Shown piece by piece: positions 1-6,653 of a stretch of DNA of 52,894 nt. The notes beneath the pieces are model-generated. The model made no database searches, was not told where the DNA came from, and was given only the letters and a program-made list of their open reading frames with translations. Where the stretch lies: positions 1 through 52,894 of the IMG/VR virus record IMGVR_UViG_3300025138_000056. One strand, given 5' to 3'. How positions within the stretch are numbered: the first letter of the stretch is position 1; each line of letters begins with the position of its first letter. The position numbers and the translations under genes are program-made. This stretch comes from a virus.

Positions 1-493
1 TACCAGTACCGGCTGTTCCTAAAAGATCAATTTGTGGTACGTCAGAAAAATAATCAGAAGAATATCTAAGCACACCAGTTGGTATATTAGTAAGTGTATC
101 AAATGTAGCTGAAATAACTGTATCTCGGAACATACCCTCGAATGTATATGTTCCAGATATATCTGCATATATTTCAGTATTTGGATCGTAGTAGCCACCA
201 TGTACTATGGTGAATGTATTTCCTGATACTAAAGTATCAGACAGCGCCTTTAAATAGTTCAAATCTTTTTTGGTTTGTGATGCAGTAAAATCTAATACAG
301 CACTATTTCCACTTATGATAACATTTGGAGTTGATGATGTTCTCTGATCAAAGTTTAGAAAATCATCAATTGAATTACCAACTTTAACACCGTAAAAATT
401 ACCGCCGGTGATGAACGTCTGCGAAAAGAACGCTCCCGTACCAGTTCGTTGTGTATTAAATTTGGATCTATTATTTCTATGTTGTTTTGACAT
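1..493 (-). CDS. Virion structural/fibre-like protein, partial (runs off window start)
   Basis: An open frame begins at an ATG read on the minus strand at 493-491 and stays open to base 1, so about 164 N-terminal residues are visible and the C-terminus is missing. The protein starts MSKQHRNNRSKFNTQRTG and continues with Gly/Thr/Ser-rich, beta-strand-like sequence (for example GGNFYGVKVGNSIDDFLNF). It has no signal peptide or membrane segment. It lies directly downstream of another minus-strand fibre-like gene (5-base gap), so the two are probably co-transcribed. The family is not recognised. A virion or tail-fibre-associated role is inferred from composition and neighbour only. Confidence 0.6.
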   Translation of the reverse strand, partial: MSKQHRNNRSKFNTQRTGTGAFFSQTFITGGNFYGVKVGNSIDDFLNFDQRTSSTPNVIISGNSAVLDFTASQTKKDLNYLKALSDTLVSGNTFTIVHGGYYDPNTEIYADISGTYTFEGMFRDTVISATFDTLTNIPTGVLRYSSDYFSDVPQIDLLGTAGTG

Positions 494-498
494 TCAAT

Positions 499-1878
499 TT
501 ATGATCCATGGAAGAATACATTCTGAGTGCTACTCGAATTAGTGAATAGATACACCTTATTTAAATTGTCACATTCAATGAATAGTGTTTCCGATGCCTC
601 TAGCGGATATCCCGATGCGAGGGCATCGGCTCCACCAGTTCCTGCAACATAAATGTAATCGCTATTGAATGGAGATGCCTTTACATTAACACCAGTGTGT
701 AATGGATATGTTCCAACTCCGGTAGAACCATTGACATTTCCTTGAGCAATATGTGTTACTCCAGCAGCTCCAATATCCACAACCATGCTACCAAAGTAAA
801 CTTCGCTGGGTTTAATTTGTCGAGTTATTGTAGTCAGTACAACATTTGCTCCAGACGCACCATGATTCTCAAACGCAGCAGTACCTCCTGTGAGAGCACT
901 ACCTAGTGCAGTGAATCCTAACCCCTCACCAGCAAGTTGATTTATTAGAGTGTTCAATTTGGTGTCGAACACACTTCCACCCGTGAGGGCAGTTACTAAG
1001 AGAGAGTCGTTGATATCAACACGTTTATTACCCGCCATGGATACATTAAGTATATTACCAGTTCCGGTAACAACCTCTAAAGCACCACCCTGCTCACCCT
1101 TGATCGTGATACTGTCACCAGAGGCTCCTTGAATTCTAAGTGGTCCTTGATCTCCGTTAGTAATACCAACAGTAAGTCCAACTGACACAGAGAAAGTCAA
1201 GCCTGCATTGACTACGTTCACGTTCATTGCATCACCAGAGTGACCGATGGTCGATCCATCTCCCGCGAATAGTTTGGTAAGAACTTTACCACCGAGATCA
1301 GATCCAAAAACAGAAATCGAGTCTGTTGCTGGTGAGAGTCTAGCAAATCCTACTGTACTACCAAGTACCTGTACTGAATCGGTGACATAATTTAGTTTAT
1401 TTCCACCTGTAACTTCTATTGGGGTACCGTTTGTTATACCCTGCACTCTTGGTGCTCGTCGTAGAGTATCAGAAAGGATCAGTACATCACCAGTCACTGC
1501 GACTGGGTACGAACCAGAAAATCCCTGAATTGTTCCTGTAATTCCAACTGGACTACCAGAAGTATCACCAGCGACAGCCAGATACATTACGGTATTTCCA
1601 GAGTTCCCACCAAATATATGGGCATTTGCAATGTAGAAATTGCCGGTACCATTAATTTGACCACCAGAAATTCCTATGTTAGAGGGTGCGCCATATATAG
1701 AAACAGGCATGGGATACGTCCCACTTACCCTATATCCACTATCTCGATCGCCCCATACAACTTTCATCATTTGAAGATGCGCGGCACTTCCACCTAGTAA
1801 GTTTGTGCCATAGTCGGTCGCTAAATCAGCCGTAGTTCCAACTGTCTGTATAACAATATTCGATGTGGTATCTGACAT
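499..1878 (-). CDS. Beta-rich virion structural / tail-fibre-like protein
   Basis: This 459-residue protein is dominated by short beta-repeat phrases rich in Gly, Thr, Val and Ser (for example ITGTIQGFSG, VSVGLTVGITNG, ITIKGEQGGALEV), typical of extended phage fibre or whisker proteins. The C-terminus (YPLEASETLFIECDNLNKVY then a short strand ending FFHGS) matches a small C-terminal beta module I recognise from many marine phage structural proteins. The start has a GGAG ribosome site about 10 bases upstream on the minus strand. It is divergent from gp33. No enzymatic motif is seen. A receptor-binding or decoration role is inference; a virion location is likely. Confidence 0.7.
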   Translation of the reverse strand: MSDTTSNIVIQTVGTTADLATDYGTNLLGGSAAHLQMMKVVWGDRDSGYRVSGTYPMPVSIYGAPSNIGISGGQINGTGNFYIANAHIFGGNSGNTVMYLAVAGDTSGSPVGITGTIQGFSGSYPVAVTGDVLILSDTLRRAPRVQGITNGTPIEVTGGNKLNYVTDSVQVLGSTVGFARLSPATDSISVFGSDLGGKVLTKLFAGDGSTIGHSGDAMNVNVVNAGLTFSVSVGLTVGITNGDQGPLRIQGASGDSITIKGEQGGALEVVTGTGNILNVSMAGNKRVDINDSLLVTALTGGSVFDTKLNTLINQLAGEGLGFTALGSALTGGTAAFENHGASGANVVLTTITRQIKPSEVYFGSMVVDIGAAGVTHIAQGNVNGSTGVGTYPLHTGVNVKASPFNSDYIYVAGTGGADALASGYPLEASETLFIECDNLNKVYLFTNSSSTQNVFFHGS

Positions 1879-1927
1879 GTTTATTTTATCTCCGGATTCT
1901 TTAATATATATAATAGAAAGATCTATC

Positions 1928-1956
1928 TTGATTTGTATTGACTTTTTTTATATAAT
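1928..1956 (+). promoter_or_regulatory. Sigma70-like promoter for gp33
   Basis: TTGATT (1928-1933) and a perfect TATAAT (1951-1956) are separated by 17 bases. Transcription would start near 1963, just before the TAAGGAG ribosome site of gp33. A second TTGACT at 1938 lies too close to the -10 box to act as its -35 element. This is a host-type promoter, as expected for a pre-late gene. Confidence 0.6.
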
Positions 1957-1976
1957 GGATAGGTAAGGAGATCAAA

Positions 1977-2204
1977 ATGATAGTTACAGATGAAGTTAAA
2001 CGAACCTTCTCTAAGGAGGTAGAAAATCACGTTATATCAAAGGGTGGTAGATATATGGATGCTGTTCTTATGAAATGTGATGATTATGAAATTGAACCTC
2101 AAGTTGCGGCTAAATTAATTTCTAGACCAATAATTGAGAAGATTCAAATCGAGGGTCAAGACATTAACTTGATACCAAAAGAAAAAAGTACACTTCCCAT
2201 TTGA
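1977..2204 (+). CDS. 33: Late promoter transcription coactivator gp33
   Basis: The 75-residue product aligns with the core of T4 gp33: here RYMDAV, then AAKLI, then IIEKIQ-E--D-NLI, against SYLEAT, FAKFI, IIEKIQ-E--D-NL in T4. In T4, gp33 binds the beta-flap of host RNA polymerase and links it to the sliding clamp so that gp55 holoenzyme initiates at late promoters. This version is shorter than T4 gp33 (112 residues) and lacks much of the N-terminal extension. It ends in STLPI where T4 ends in a hydrophobic clamp-binding tail (TLDFLL). A strong TAAGGAG site precedes the ATG. The stop codon lies in the loop of the downstream terminator. Confidence 0.85.
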   Translation: MIVTDEVKRTFSKEVENHVISKGGRYMDAVLMKCDDYEIEPQVAAKLISRPIIEKIQIEGQDINLIPKEKSTLPI

Positions 2205-2219
2205 CATGGGAGTTTTTTT
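2195..2219 (+). terminator. Rho-independent terminator after gp33 (overlaps gp32 promoter)
   Basis: TCCCAT (2195-2200) pairs with ATGGGA (2206-2211) around a 5-base loop TTGAC, extended by one T-G wobble and followed by seven T residues (2213-2219). The loop holds the gp33 stop codon and most of the -35 box of the next promoter. Confidence 0.7.
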
Positions 2220-2228
2220 GTGTATAAT
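2201..2228 (+). promoter_or_regulatory. Consensus sigma70 promoter for gp32
   Basis: TTGACA (2201-2206) and TATAAT (2223-2228) are both perfect consensus hexamers with 16 bases between them. The predicted start near 2235 gives a leader of about 70 bases containing two hairpins. The -35 box sits in the terminator loop, and the terminator T-run forms part of the spacer. Confidence 0.75.
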
Positions 2229-2237
2229 ATAACAAGA

Positions 2238-2282
2238 TCTGGGGAGTTCCCAGAGTCACTCATGTCCGGGGGAGTTCCTCGG
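2238..2282 (+). promoter_or_regulatory. Tandem GAGTT-loop hairpins in gp32 mRNA leader (putative translational operator)
   Basis: Two hairpins share the 10-mer GGGGAGTTCC, at 2241-2250 and 2269-2278 (28 bases apart). Hairpin A (2238-2254) is TCTGGG/CCCAGA with loop GAGTT. Hairpin B (2266-2282) is a six-pair stem with one G-T wobble, again with loop GAGTT. In T4, gp32 represses its own translation through a leader pseudoknot. These hairpins lie where such an operator would be, just upstream of the gp32 ribosome site (AAAGG). The protein that would bind them is not known. Confidence 0.6.
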
Positions 2283-2304
2283 GAAACATAGAAAGGTTAC
2301 AAAT

Positions 2305-3171
2305 ATGAGTTCATTTGACGATTTTAAGAAGAAGTCACGATCCAGCATTGATGATCTGACAAAGGCACTGGAAGAAACCAGTGGAACAACCAAGTCATAC
2401 AAAGACGAACGTTTCTGGAGACCAGAACTAGATAAGGCTAGTAATGGCTTTGCAGTCCTCCGCTTCCTCCCAACCCCACCAAACGAAGAGCTTCCATTCT
2501 CGAAGCTGTACTCACATGGTTTTCAGGGTAAGGGTGGTTGGTTCATTGAGAATTCGCGAACCACTCTCGGGGAAAAGGATCCTGTTTCAGAAATGAACAG
2601 CGAACTTTGGAACAGTGGTATTGAATCAGATAAGGATATTGCGAGAACCAGAAAGCGTAAGCTTCAGTATATCTCAAATATTCTTATTGTTAGCGATCCA
2701 GCTAATCCACAAAATGAAGGTAAGGTCTTCCTCTACAAGTATGGTAAGAAGATTTTTGACAAGATCCAAGAAGCAGCAAAGCCAGAGTTTGCTGATGAAG
2801 AGGCAGTTGATGTCTTCAACTTCTGGGAAGGCGCAAACTTCAAGTTGAAGGTTCGTCGTGTCGCAGGATTCATCAATTATGATAAGTCAGAATTTGATTC
2901 TGCTGCTGCTCTCTTTGATGGAGATGACGCTAAGTTGGAAGAACTTTGGAACAAGCAGTACTCCCTGACTGCATTTACCGATCCATCCAACTTCAAGTCA
3001 TATGATGAACTGAAGACTCGTCTTCAGGAAGTTATTGGTGAAGATATCCGTTCCACGGAATCTAGATCATCAACCGTTGAAGATGTCAGTAGTTCTGAAG
3101 TTAATTCCATTGATGACTCAAAGGATGAAACTGATGCACTGTCTTACTTTGAAAAGCTATCTCGGGATTGA
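2305..3171 (+). CDS. 32: Single-stranded DNA-binding protein gp32
   Basis: The 288-residue product has the gp32 layout. A basic N-terminal cooperativity segment (KKKSRSS near residue 8) is followed by the OB-fold core with FWRPELDKASNGFAVLRFLP, GGWFIENSRTT, and ISNILIVSDPANPQNEGKVF. An acidic Ser-rich C-terminal tail ends DALSYFEKLSRD. gp32 coats single-stranded DNA during replication and recombination and recruits partner proteins through its tail. The protein has no cysteine, so the T4 zinc site (His plus three Cys) cannot form. Synonymous codons are visibly C-ending compared with flanking genes, suggesting high expression. The promoter and structured leader are described separately. Confidence 0.93.
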   Translation: MSSFDDFKKKSRSSIDDLTKALEETSGTTKSYKDERFWRPELDKASNGFAVLRFLPTPPNEELPFSKLYSHGFQGKGGWFIENSRTTLGEKDPVSEMNSELWNSGIESDKDIARTRKRKLQYISNILIVSDPANPQNEGKVFLYKYGKKIFDKIQEAAKPEFADEEAVDVFNFWEGANFKLKVRRVAGFINYDKSEFDSAAALFDGDDAKLEELWNKQYSLTAFTDPSNFKSYDELKTRLQEVIGEDIRSTESRSSTVEDVSSSEVNSIDDSKDETDALSYFEKLSRD

Positions 3172-3185
3172 TGAAAGGTTAAATT

Positions 3186-3350
3186 ATGATTGAAAAGCTT
3201 CTGTATATCGCATCACTTCTTTCCATTTGTCTTTCAGTCTGGATTTACCAGACTAACCAGACACTTGGAATGTTCATCGGACTCTGGGTTCCTACCCTGC
3301 TTCTAATTGGAAGTAACTGTCCATGGAAAAGAGATCATAGCTGGGATTAA
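3186..3350 (+). CDS. Small two-segment membrane protein (54 aa)
   Basis: An ATG at 3186, preceded by GAAAGG, opens a 54-codon frame ending in TAA at 3348. The protein begins MIEKLLYIASLLSICLSVW, a first membrane-length hydrophobic stretch. A short polar turn (YQTNQT) and a second hydrophobic stretch (LGMFIGLWVPTLLLIG) follow, with a polar tail ending in KRDHSWD. It follows gp32 by 14 bases and shares its transcript, ahead of the terminator at 3370. Function is unknown. An inner-membrane location is inferred from hydrophobicity, and both holin-like and unrelated membrane roles are possible. Confidence 0.65.
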   Translation: MIEKLLYIASLLSICLSVWIYQTNQTLGMFIGLWVPTLLLIGSNCPWKRDHSWD

Positions 3351-3363
3351 TCAGAGAAATAGA

Positions 3364-3912
3364 TTAACCAAGGCGCGTTCTCCATTCGGGGTGCGCGCCT
3401 TTTCTATTTGCTCTTTTATTAGCACTCGAATTTACTGATAGTGGGCTTGGAATATCAAAGTTGTGATTATCAATTGATGCTCGACTTGATGCCATAGTTC
3501 CCTCGAGGGGTGATTGTCTCTGTACGGGTGCTGGTGTATATGCTTGATTTTTTAAATCAAACTCAAGTTGCTTGTTAATGTGAAGATTCTTACTTGTTTC
3601 AACTGTTAATGATTCATTTGTATCCATGTTCTCAAATAAAGGTGAATCTGGTAATGGATCTATCTTCGCATCTTCAATGTAACTAGACGCATTAGACAGT
3701 GATGTTGTGATAGAAGAAGGTACATCATCCACAACTTCATCCATGGAATCTACATTAGATGTGTAGCTAGTAATATCAACATCACTTAGTGTAGTTTCTT
3801 TAGAATTATTACCAATCATTTCTATATCAGATAAAGACTTCATATTTTCTATTGATTGTTTTGGATTGAACATGTCATCCTCATCAACTTTATTGAAACC
3901 AAATTTTTCCAT
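3364..3912 (-). CDS. Acidic, Ser-rich protein of unknown function downstream of gp51-like gene
   Basis: This 182-residue protein is the last gene of the minus-strand gp4 operon and starts one base after the gp51-like stop, with a good GAGGGG ribosome site. It is acidic and rich in Ser, Asp and Asn for most of its length (DVDITSYTSNVDSMDEVVDD), so much of it may be disordered. A basic C-terminus ends ANRKGAHPEWRTRLG. That last phrase recalls the HP-x-(W/Y)-R-x-RL opening of some phage tube or baseplate proteins, which raises the possibility of a truncated remnant, but this is weak. Position suggests baseplate hub assembly. The family is not recognised. Confidence 0.6.
   Translation of the reverse strand: MEKFGFNKVDEDDMFNPKQSIENMKSLSDIEMIGNNSKETTLSDVDITSYTSNVDSMDEVVDDVPSSITTSLSNASSYIEDAKIDPLPDSPLFENMDTNESLTVETSKNLHINKQLEFDLKNQAYTPAPVQRQSPLEGTMASSRASIDNHNFDIPSPLSVNSSANKRANRKGAHPEWRTRLG
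3370..3404 (+). terminator. Terminator of the gp32 transcript, inside the 3' end of the convergent gene
   Basis: AAGGCGCG (3370-3377) pairs with CGCGCCTT (3394-3401), followed by TTTCT on the plus strand. On the minus strand no T-run follows, so it should act only for rightward transcription. The stem codes for the C-terminal residues of the leftward 182-residue protein. Confidence 0.6.
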
Positions 3913-3913
3913 T

Positions 3914-4090
3914 TTATCCCCTCTCAGCTAATTTTTGTTGTATCTTCATATTTTCTTCTACTAGCGATGCCCTCAGTAATGCCAAGTAAATTTCTTTTTC
4001 CCACGGCATTAAATTTTCTAACTCGGTCAAACTGTACTTATGATTGTGCATAAGTTGAAAATTTAATATGTAAAAATCAGTTAAATTCAT
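3914..4090 (-). CDS. 51: Small baseplate hub assembly protein, gp51-like
   Basis: The 58-residue product starts MNLTDFYILNFQLM and contains SLTELENLMPWEKEIYLALL, which matches my memory of the small proteins annotated as baseplate hub assembly catalyst gp51 in marine T4-like phages. It is much shorter than T4 gp51 (about 250 residues), so equivalence in function is uncertain. I choose the ATG at 4090, which overlaps the gp26 stop as ATGA, over the longer in-frame start at 4108. Its place directly after gp26 supports a role in assembling the central baseplate hub. It also resembles short tail-assembly chaperones (PWE-IY-ALL). Confidence 0.6.
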   Translation of the reverse strand: MNLTDFYILNFQLMHNHKYSLTELENLMPWEKEIYLALLRASLVEENMKIQQKLAERG

Positions 4091-4800
4091 ATGGCTGAGG
4101 GCAAGCAAAAAAAATCAAACAGCCCTCGAATAAGTAATGTTTTCTCTTCTCCCAATTGCGTTTGATACTTTACTCTGTGTTCATGTCGAACAACTTTATC
4201 GTTTTCTTTTATTATCTTATTGTAGTCTGCTGGTAATAAATTATCCAATATTTCATTTTTTTGTTTAGTGTTCAGTGATTCACAGTCGATTACTTCGGTT
4301 TGAGTTTCTAACTTGGACATTAAGAATACAATTTCATCAAATTTAGTTTCAACAAAGGAAAAGCTTTTCTTAAAATCACCAAATGTATATTCTTTGAGTA
4401 GTATCTTTTTTGATCCAGTTAACGAAATAGTTTTTTTCTTGCTCAAGTTGGTTGTACATATATCATTTAAATCTAAGCTTACCTTTATCTTTTCTTTTGT
4501 TTCTGGACAGTTAAAATTTAAATCAACAACTTCACCTATTGATTTTTTTCTCAATTCCAGAAAAATATGCTCAACATCAACTAGGGGTAAGCTGTCAATT
4601 TTTCTTATGTTGCAACAAGAACTAATGATATTTTCTATCGCAGAAAGTTGATCTTTTCTATCTCCGTTTTGTTTGGAAAGTAATAGTATTTTTTCTTCTT
4701 TTACTAGAAAGGGTCTGTACTTTACCACCTTACCAGACGACGGTAATTTTGTTTCATATTCCGGTATTTCAGATTGTAACAATGTTTTATAATCGGTCAT
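4087..4800 (-). CDS. 26: Baseplate hub subunit gp26
   Basis: The 237-residue product has the gp26 signature near the N-terminus: YETKLPSSGKVVKYRPFLVKEEKILL, split as ETKLPSSGK and YRPFLVKEEKILL. A predicted alpha/beta region with VDVEHIFLELRKKSIGEVV follows, then a C-terminal helical part. T4 gp26 takes part in forming the central hub of the baseplate. An AGGAG ribosome site precedes the start. It is transcribed leftward with gp4, the tube-like gene and the gp51-like gene. Length is close to T4 gp26 (208 residues). Confidence 0.8.
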   Translation of the reverse strand: MTDYKTLLQSEIPEYETKLPSSGKVVKYRPFLVKEEKILLLSKQNGDRKDQLSAIENIISSCCNIRKIDSLPLVDVEHIFLELRKKSIGEVVDLNFNCPETKEKIKVSLDLNDICTTNLSKKKTISLTGSKKILLKEYTFGDFKKSFSFVETKFDEIVFLMSKLETQTEVIDCESLNTKQKNEILDNLLPADYNKIIKENDKVVRHEHRVKYQTQLGEEKTLLIRGLFDFFCLPSAI

Positions 4801-4811
4801 CTATACTCCTA

Positions 4812-5363
4812 TCACTGTCCAGGCATTTGAATTGTTTGTCCATTGAGTAAAACTTCAAATTTTCTATATCCAAAGTTAGCACTAAAAGTAAACGGTACTA
4901 TTTCTTCCACAGGTTTTAGATCTATAGGATAAAGAACTCGTGGGTAAGCTTCATAAAATATAACCTCTATATCTGGTTGCTCTGAATCATATCCAATTCG
5001 AACATGAATTTTAGATGCTGATGTACCCTCTTGATAAAAAAAGTTGGGTCCATTATCTGTTGCGAAAAATTCACTCCATCGATTTACAAGCTCATATGGA
5101 CTACCATTGATATTTTTAGACATAAAGAAGTTTATGAATAAACCTTGAATATATGTTTTTCTTTCTGGGATATACTTAATTGGACCAGTCACATCTCGCT
5201 GCTCAATCGTATTAACATCGAAACCCGGTAAGGTAGCTGAAAATACTGGTAGTCGTGTAATATTACCAACGGGCGAAAACAAATCAACTATAAATTGATT
5301 TTGTTTCAAATAACCATTATTAAAAATTCCCTGAGCTAATTCTGTTGTTGGATTGAGTGGCAT
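4812..5363 (-). CDS. Tail-tube-like baseplate protein (gp54-type tube initiator candidate)
   Basis: The 183-residue product has the tube-protein pattern seen in gp19 and in gp48/gp54: an early strand NQFIVDLFSP, then LPVFSATLPGFDV, a GPIKYIPERKTY turn, an LFINFFM strand and a late helix YELVNRWSEFF. A C-terminal FTFSANFGYRKFEV strand follows. Two other proteins in this window, at 30046 and 36387, share this pattern. In T4-like phages gp54 forms the first ring from which the tube polymerises. Its position between gp4 and gp26 fits a baseplate-tube adaptor, but gp54 identity rests on context and fold pattern rather than close similarity. Confidence 0.6.
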   Translation of the reverse strand: MPLNPTTELAQGIFNNGYLKQNQFIVDLFSPVGNITRLPVFSATLPGFDVNTIEQRDVTGPIKYIPERKTYIQGLFINFFMSKNINGSPYELVNRWSEFFATDNGPNFFYQEGTSASKIHVRIGYDSEQPDIEVIFYEAYPRVLYPIDLKPVEEIVPFTFSANFGYRKFEVLLNGQTIQMPGQ

Positions 5364-5366
5364 GTG

Positions 5367-5807
5367 TTATGTTCCTTTGAATAAGTCTTTTTCTGTGAGT
5401 ATTTTAAATTTCCATCCTTTATCTGAGCAAAATTTATTAGCAGATTTCCATTTTTCTTGGTTAACTGCATATGTTAATATTTCGTTTTGGAATGTTCTTG
5501 CCTTTTTCTTTCCCTTTTTAGGTTCAAGTGTTTGCTTATATGGTTTAACTTCTATTAGAAACGTATTAACTTCATTATCATGTCCCTTTATTTCTGCTAT
5601 AAAATCTGGGTAGTAACGATGCATTTTCTTGTCAACTGGGGATAAATAAGGAACTATAATCTCCTCACTTCCCCATCGTATAACATTCTGGTTGTTATCC
5701 ATGTATTTACACATTTTTCTTTCCCACGATGATCTACAAATAATCTTCGATGGATCACCGAGATATTTCTTTGTATTCTTGGGATTAAATTTTGTTTTAT
5801 ATGCCAT
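5367..5807 (-). CDS. 4: Head completion nuclease gp4
   Basis: The 146-residue product matches T4 gp4 in length (150) and motifs: CRSSWERKM (residues 24-32), GSEEIIVPYLSPVD, RYYPDF (65-70) and IEVKP (85-89). Glu29, Asp68 and Glu86-x-Lys88 make a PD-(D/E)XK-type endonuclease core like that of TnsA. In T4, gp4 acts with gp50 and gp65 to complete packaged heads before tail joining. It is the first gene of the leftward operon and has a GGGGA ribosome site that lies partly in a palindrome shared with gp48. Confidence 0.88.
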   Translation of the reverse strand: MAYKTKFNPKNTKKYLGDPSKIICRSSWERKMCKYMDNNQNVIRWGSEEIIVPYLSPVDKKMHRYYPDFIAEIKGHDNEVNTFLIEVKPYKQTLEPKKGKKKARTFQNEILTYAVNQEKWKSANKFCSDKGWKFKILTEKDLFKGT

Positions 5808-5816
5808 TACATTTCC

Positions 5817-5832
5817 CCAATATATATATTGG
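5817..5832. promoter_or_regulatory. 16-bp perfect palindrome between divergent gp4 and gp48
   Basis: CCAATATATATATTGG reads the same on both strands and fills the centre of the 39-base gap between two divergent structural operons. Its TATATATA core resembles the T4 late box TATAAATA on each strand, so it may serve as a bidirectional late promoter. One half overlaps the gp4 ribosome site. No other promoter fits in the gap. Confidence 0.4.
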
Positions 5833-5846
5833 TAAGGGAGAATTAA

Positions 5847-6653
5847 ATGGCCACAAATGCAATTGCTTGGGGTACCCCGGAGACGGTAGAGGCTCCATAT
5901 TGGATGTTATTTTCTTGTCATAATTATAGTAAGTTTTTTCAGGATAGAGCACCTTTAAATCAGCTATTGGGTGAAATTTTACTTCCGGGAACAATTGTTT
6001 CTCGTGGTACGATGAATCGATACAATGATGATGCTCCAATCCAAGAAGGATTTCAGCACCTTAGAAACGCACTAGGAAATAAAACCGGTGTTAGTGGTAA
6101 ACAGAATCTCGAAGATGAACTCAGGAATGTGACGGAGGGAGTCGCCCAACAAACATTCAATGATACATTTGGTAATATGCAACAAAGTCAAGGTAGAATT
6201 GACCTTCTTACCAGTGAATCTGTTTATATGGGTGCTTCACGAAGAAAATATCAATTAAACTGGAATTTAAAAACAGTTGCAAGTGTCGCTAACAGTGAAT
6301 TGGCAGCCCTTATAGGAAACACGTTCGAATCACTTTCTATGCCATCACCTCTACTCACTAGCGGTAATCTCATAGATGCAATATCTAGAATGAATCATCC
6401 ACCACTATGGCAGCTATCTGCTTGGGATGCAAGAAACAATAGTAACCAAACTGGATTTTGGTTGGGTCAACCCAAGCCATGCGCTTTGGTAGAAGTCGCA
6501 CATGGAATAGACACATCCAGATTTTACAGAACAGAAAATGCCTATTATCCATTTTCGTACAATATAGGATTAACCTTTGTAGAAATTGAAGGTGTGTTCA
6601 GAGATCCAGATGGTGGAATCATAAGCAGATCGGAATTGTTCAGCAGACTATGA
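5847..6653 (+). CDS. 48: Baseplate tail tube cap gp48 (gp48/gp54 family)
   Basis: The 268-residue protein ends in a strand-rich tube-like region (YPFSYNIGLTFVEIEGVFRD), the characteristic C-terminus of the gp48/gp54 tube-adaptor family. The middle part is helical and Gln-rich. It is immediately followed by gp53 with a 4-base overlap, as expected for a baseplate operon. T4 gp48 sits on the hub and caps the base of the tube. Length is below T4 gp48 (364 residues). It could be the gp54 counterpart instead, with the leftward 183-residue protein playing the other part. The ATG has an AAGGGAG site. Confidence 0.72.
   Translation: MATNAIAWGTPETVEAPYWMLFSCHNYSKFFQDRAPLNQLLGEILLPGTIVSRGTMNRYNDDAPIQEGFQHLRNALGNKTGVSGKQNLEDELRNVTEGVAQQTFNDTFGNMQQSQGRIDLLTSESVYMGASRRKYQLNWNLKTVASVANSELAALIGNTFESLSMPSPLLTSGNLIDAISRMNHPPLWQLSAWDARNNSNQTGFWLGQPKPCALVEVAHGIDTSRFYRTENAYYPFSYNIGLTFVEIEGVFRDPDGGIISRSELFSRL

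Noticed and set aside
19-201. 60-residue minus-strand frame
   Set aside because: It overlaps in another frame the larger open frame 1-493 on the same strand, which has sensible structural-protein composition and a good start.
1938-1956. TTGACT with TATAAT as a promoter pair
   Set aside because: Only 7 bases separate the two boxes; the TTGATT at 1928 has the correct 17-base spacing to the same -10 box.
4313-4651. 112-residue plus-strand frame
   Set aside because: Fully antisense to gp26, hydrophobic low-complexity sequence and no ribosome site; a shadow of the real gene.
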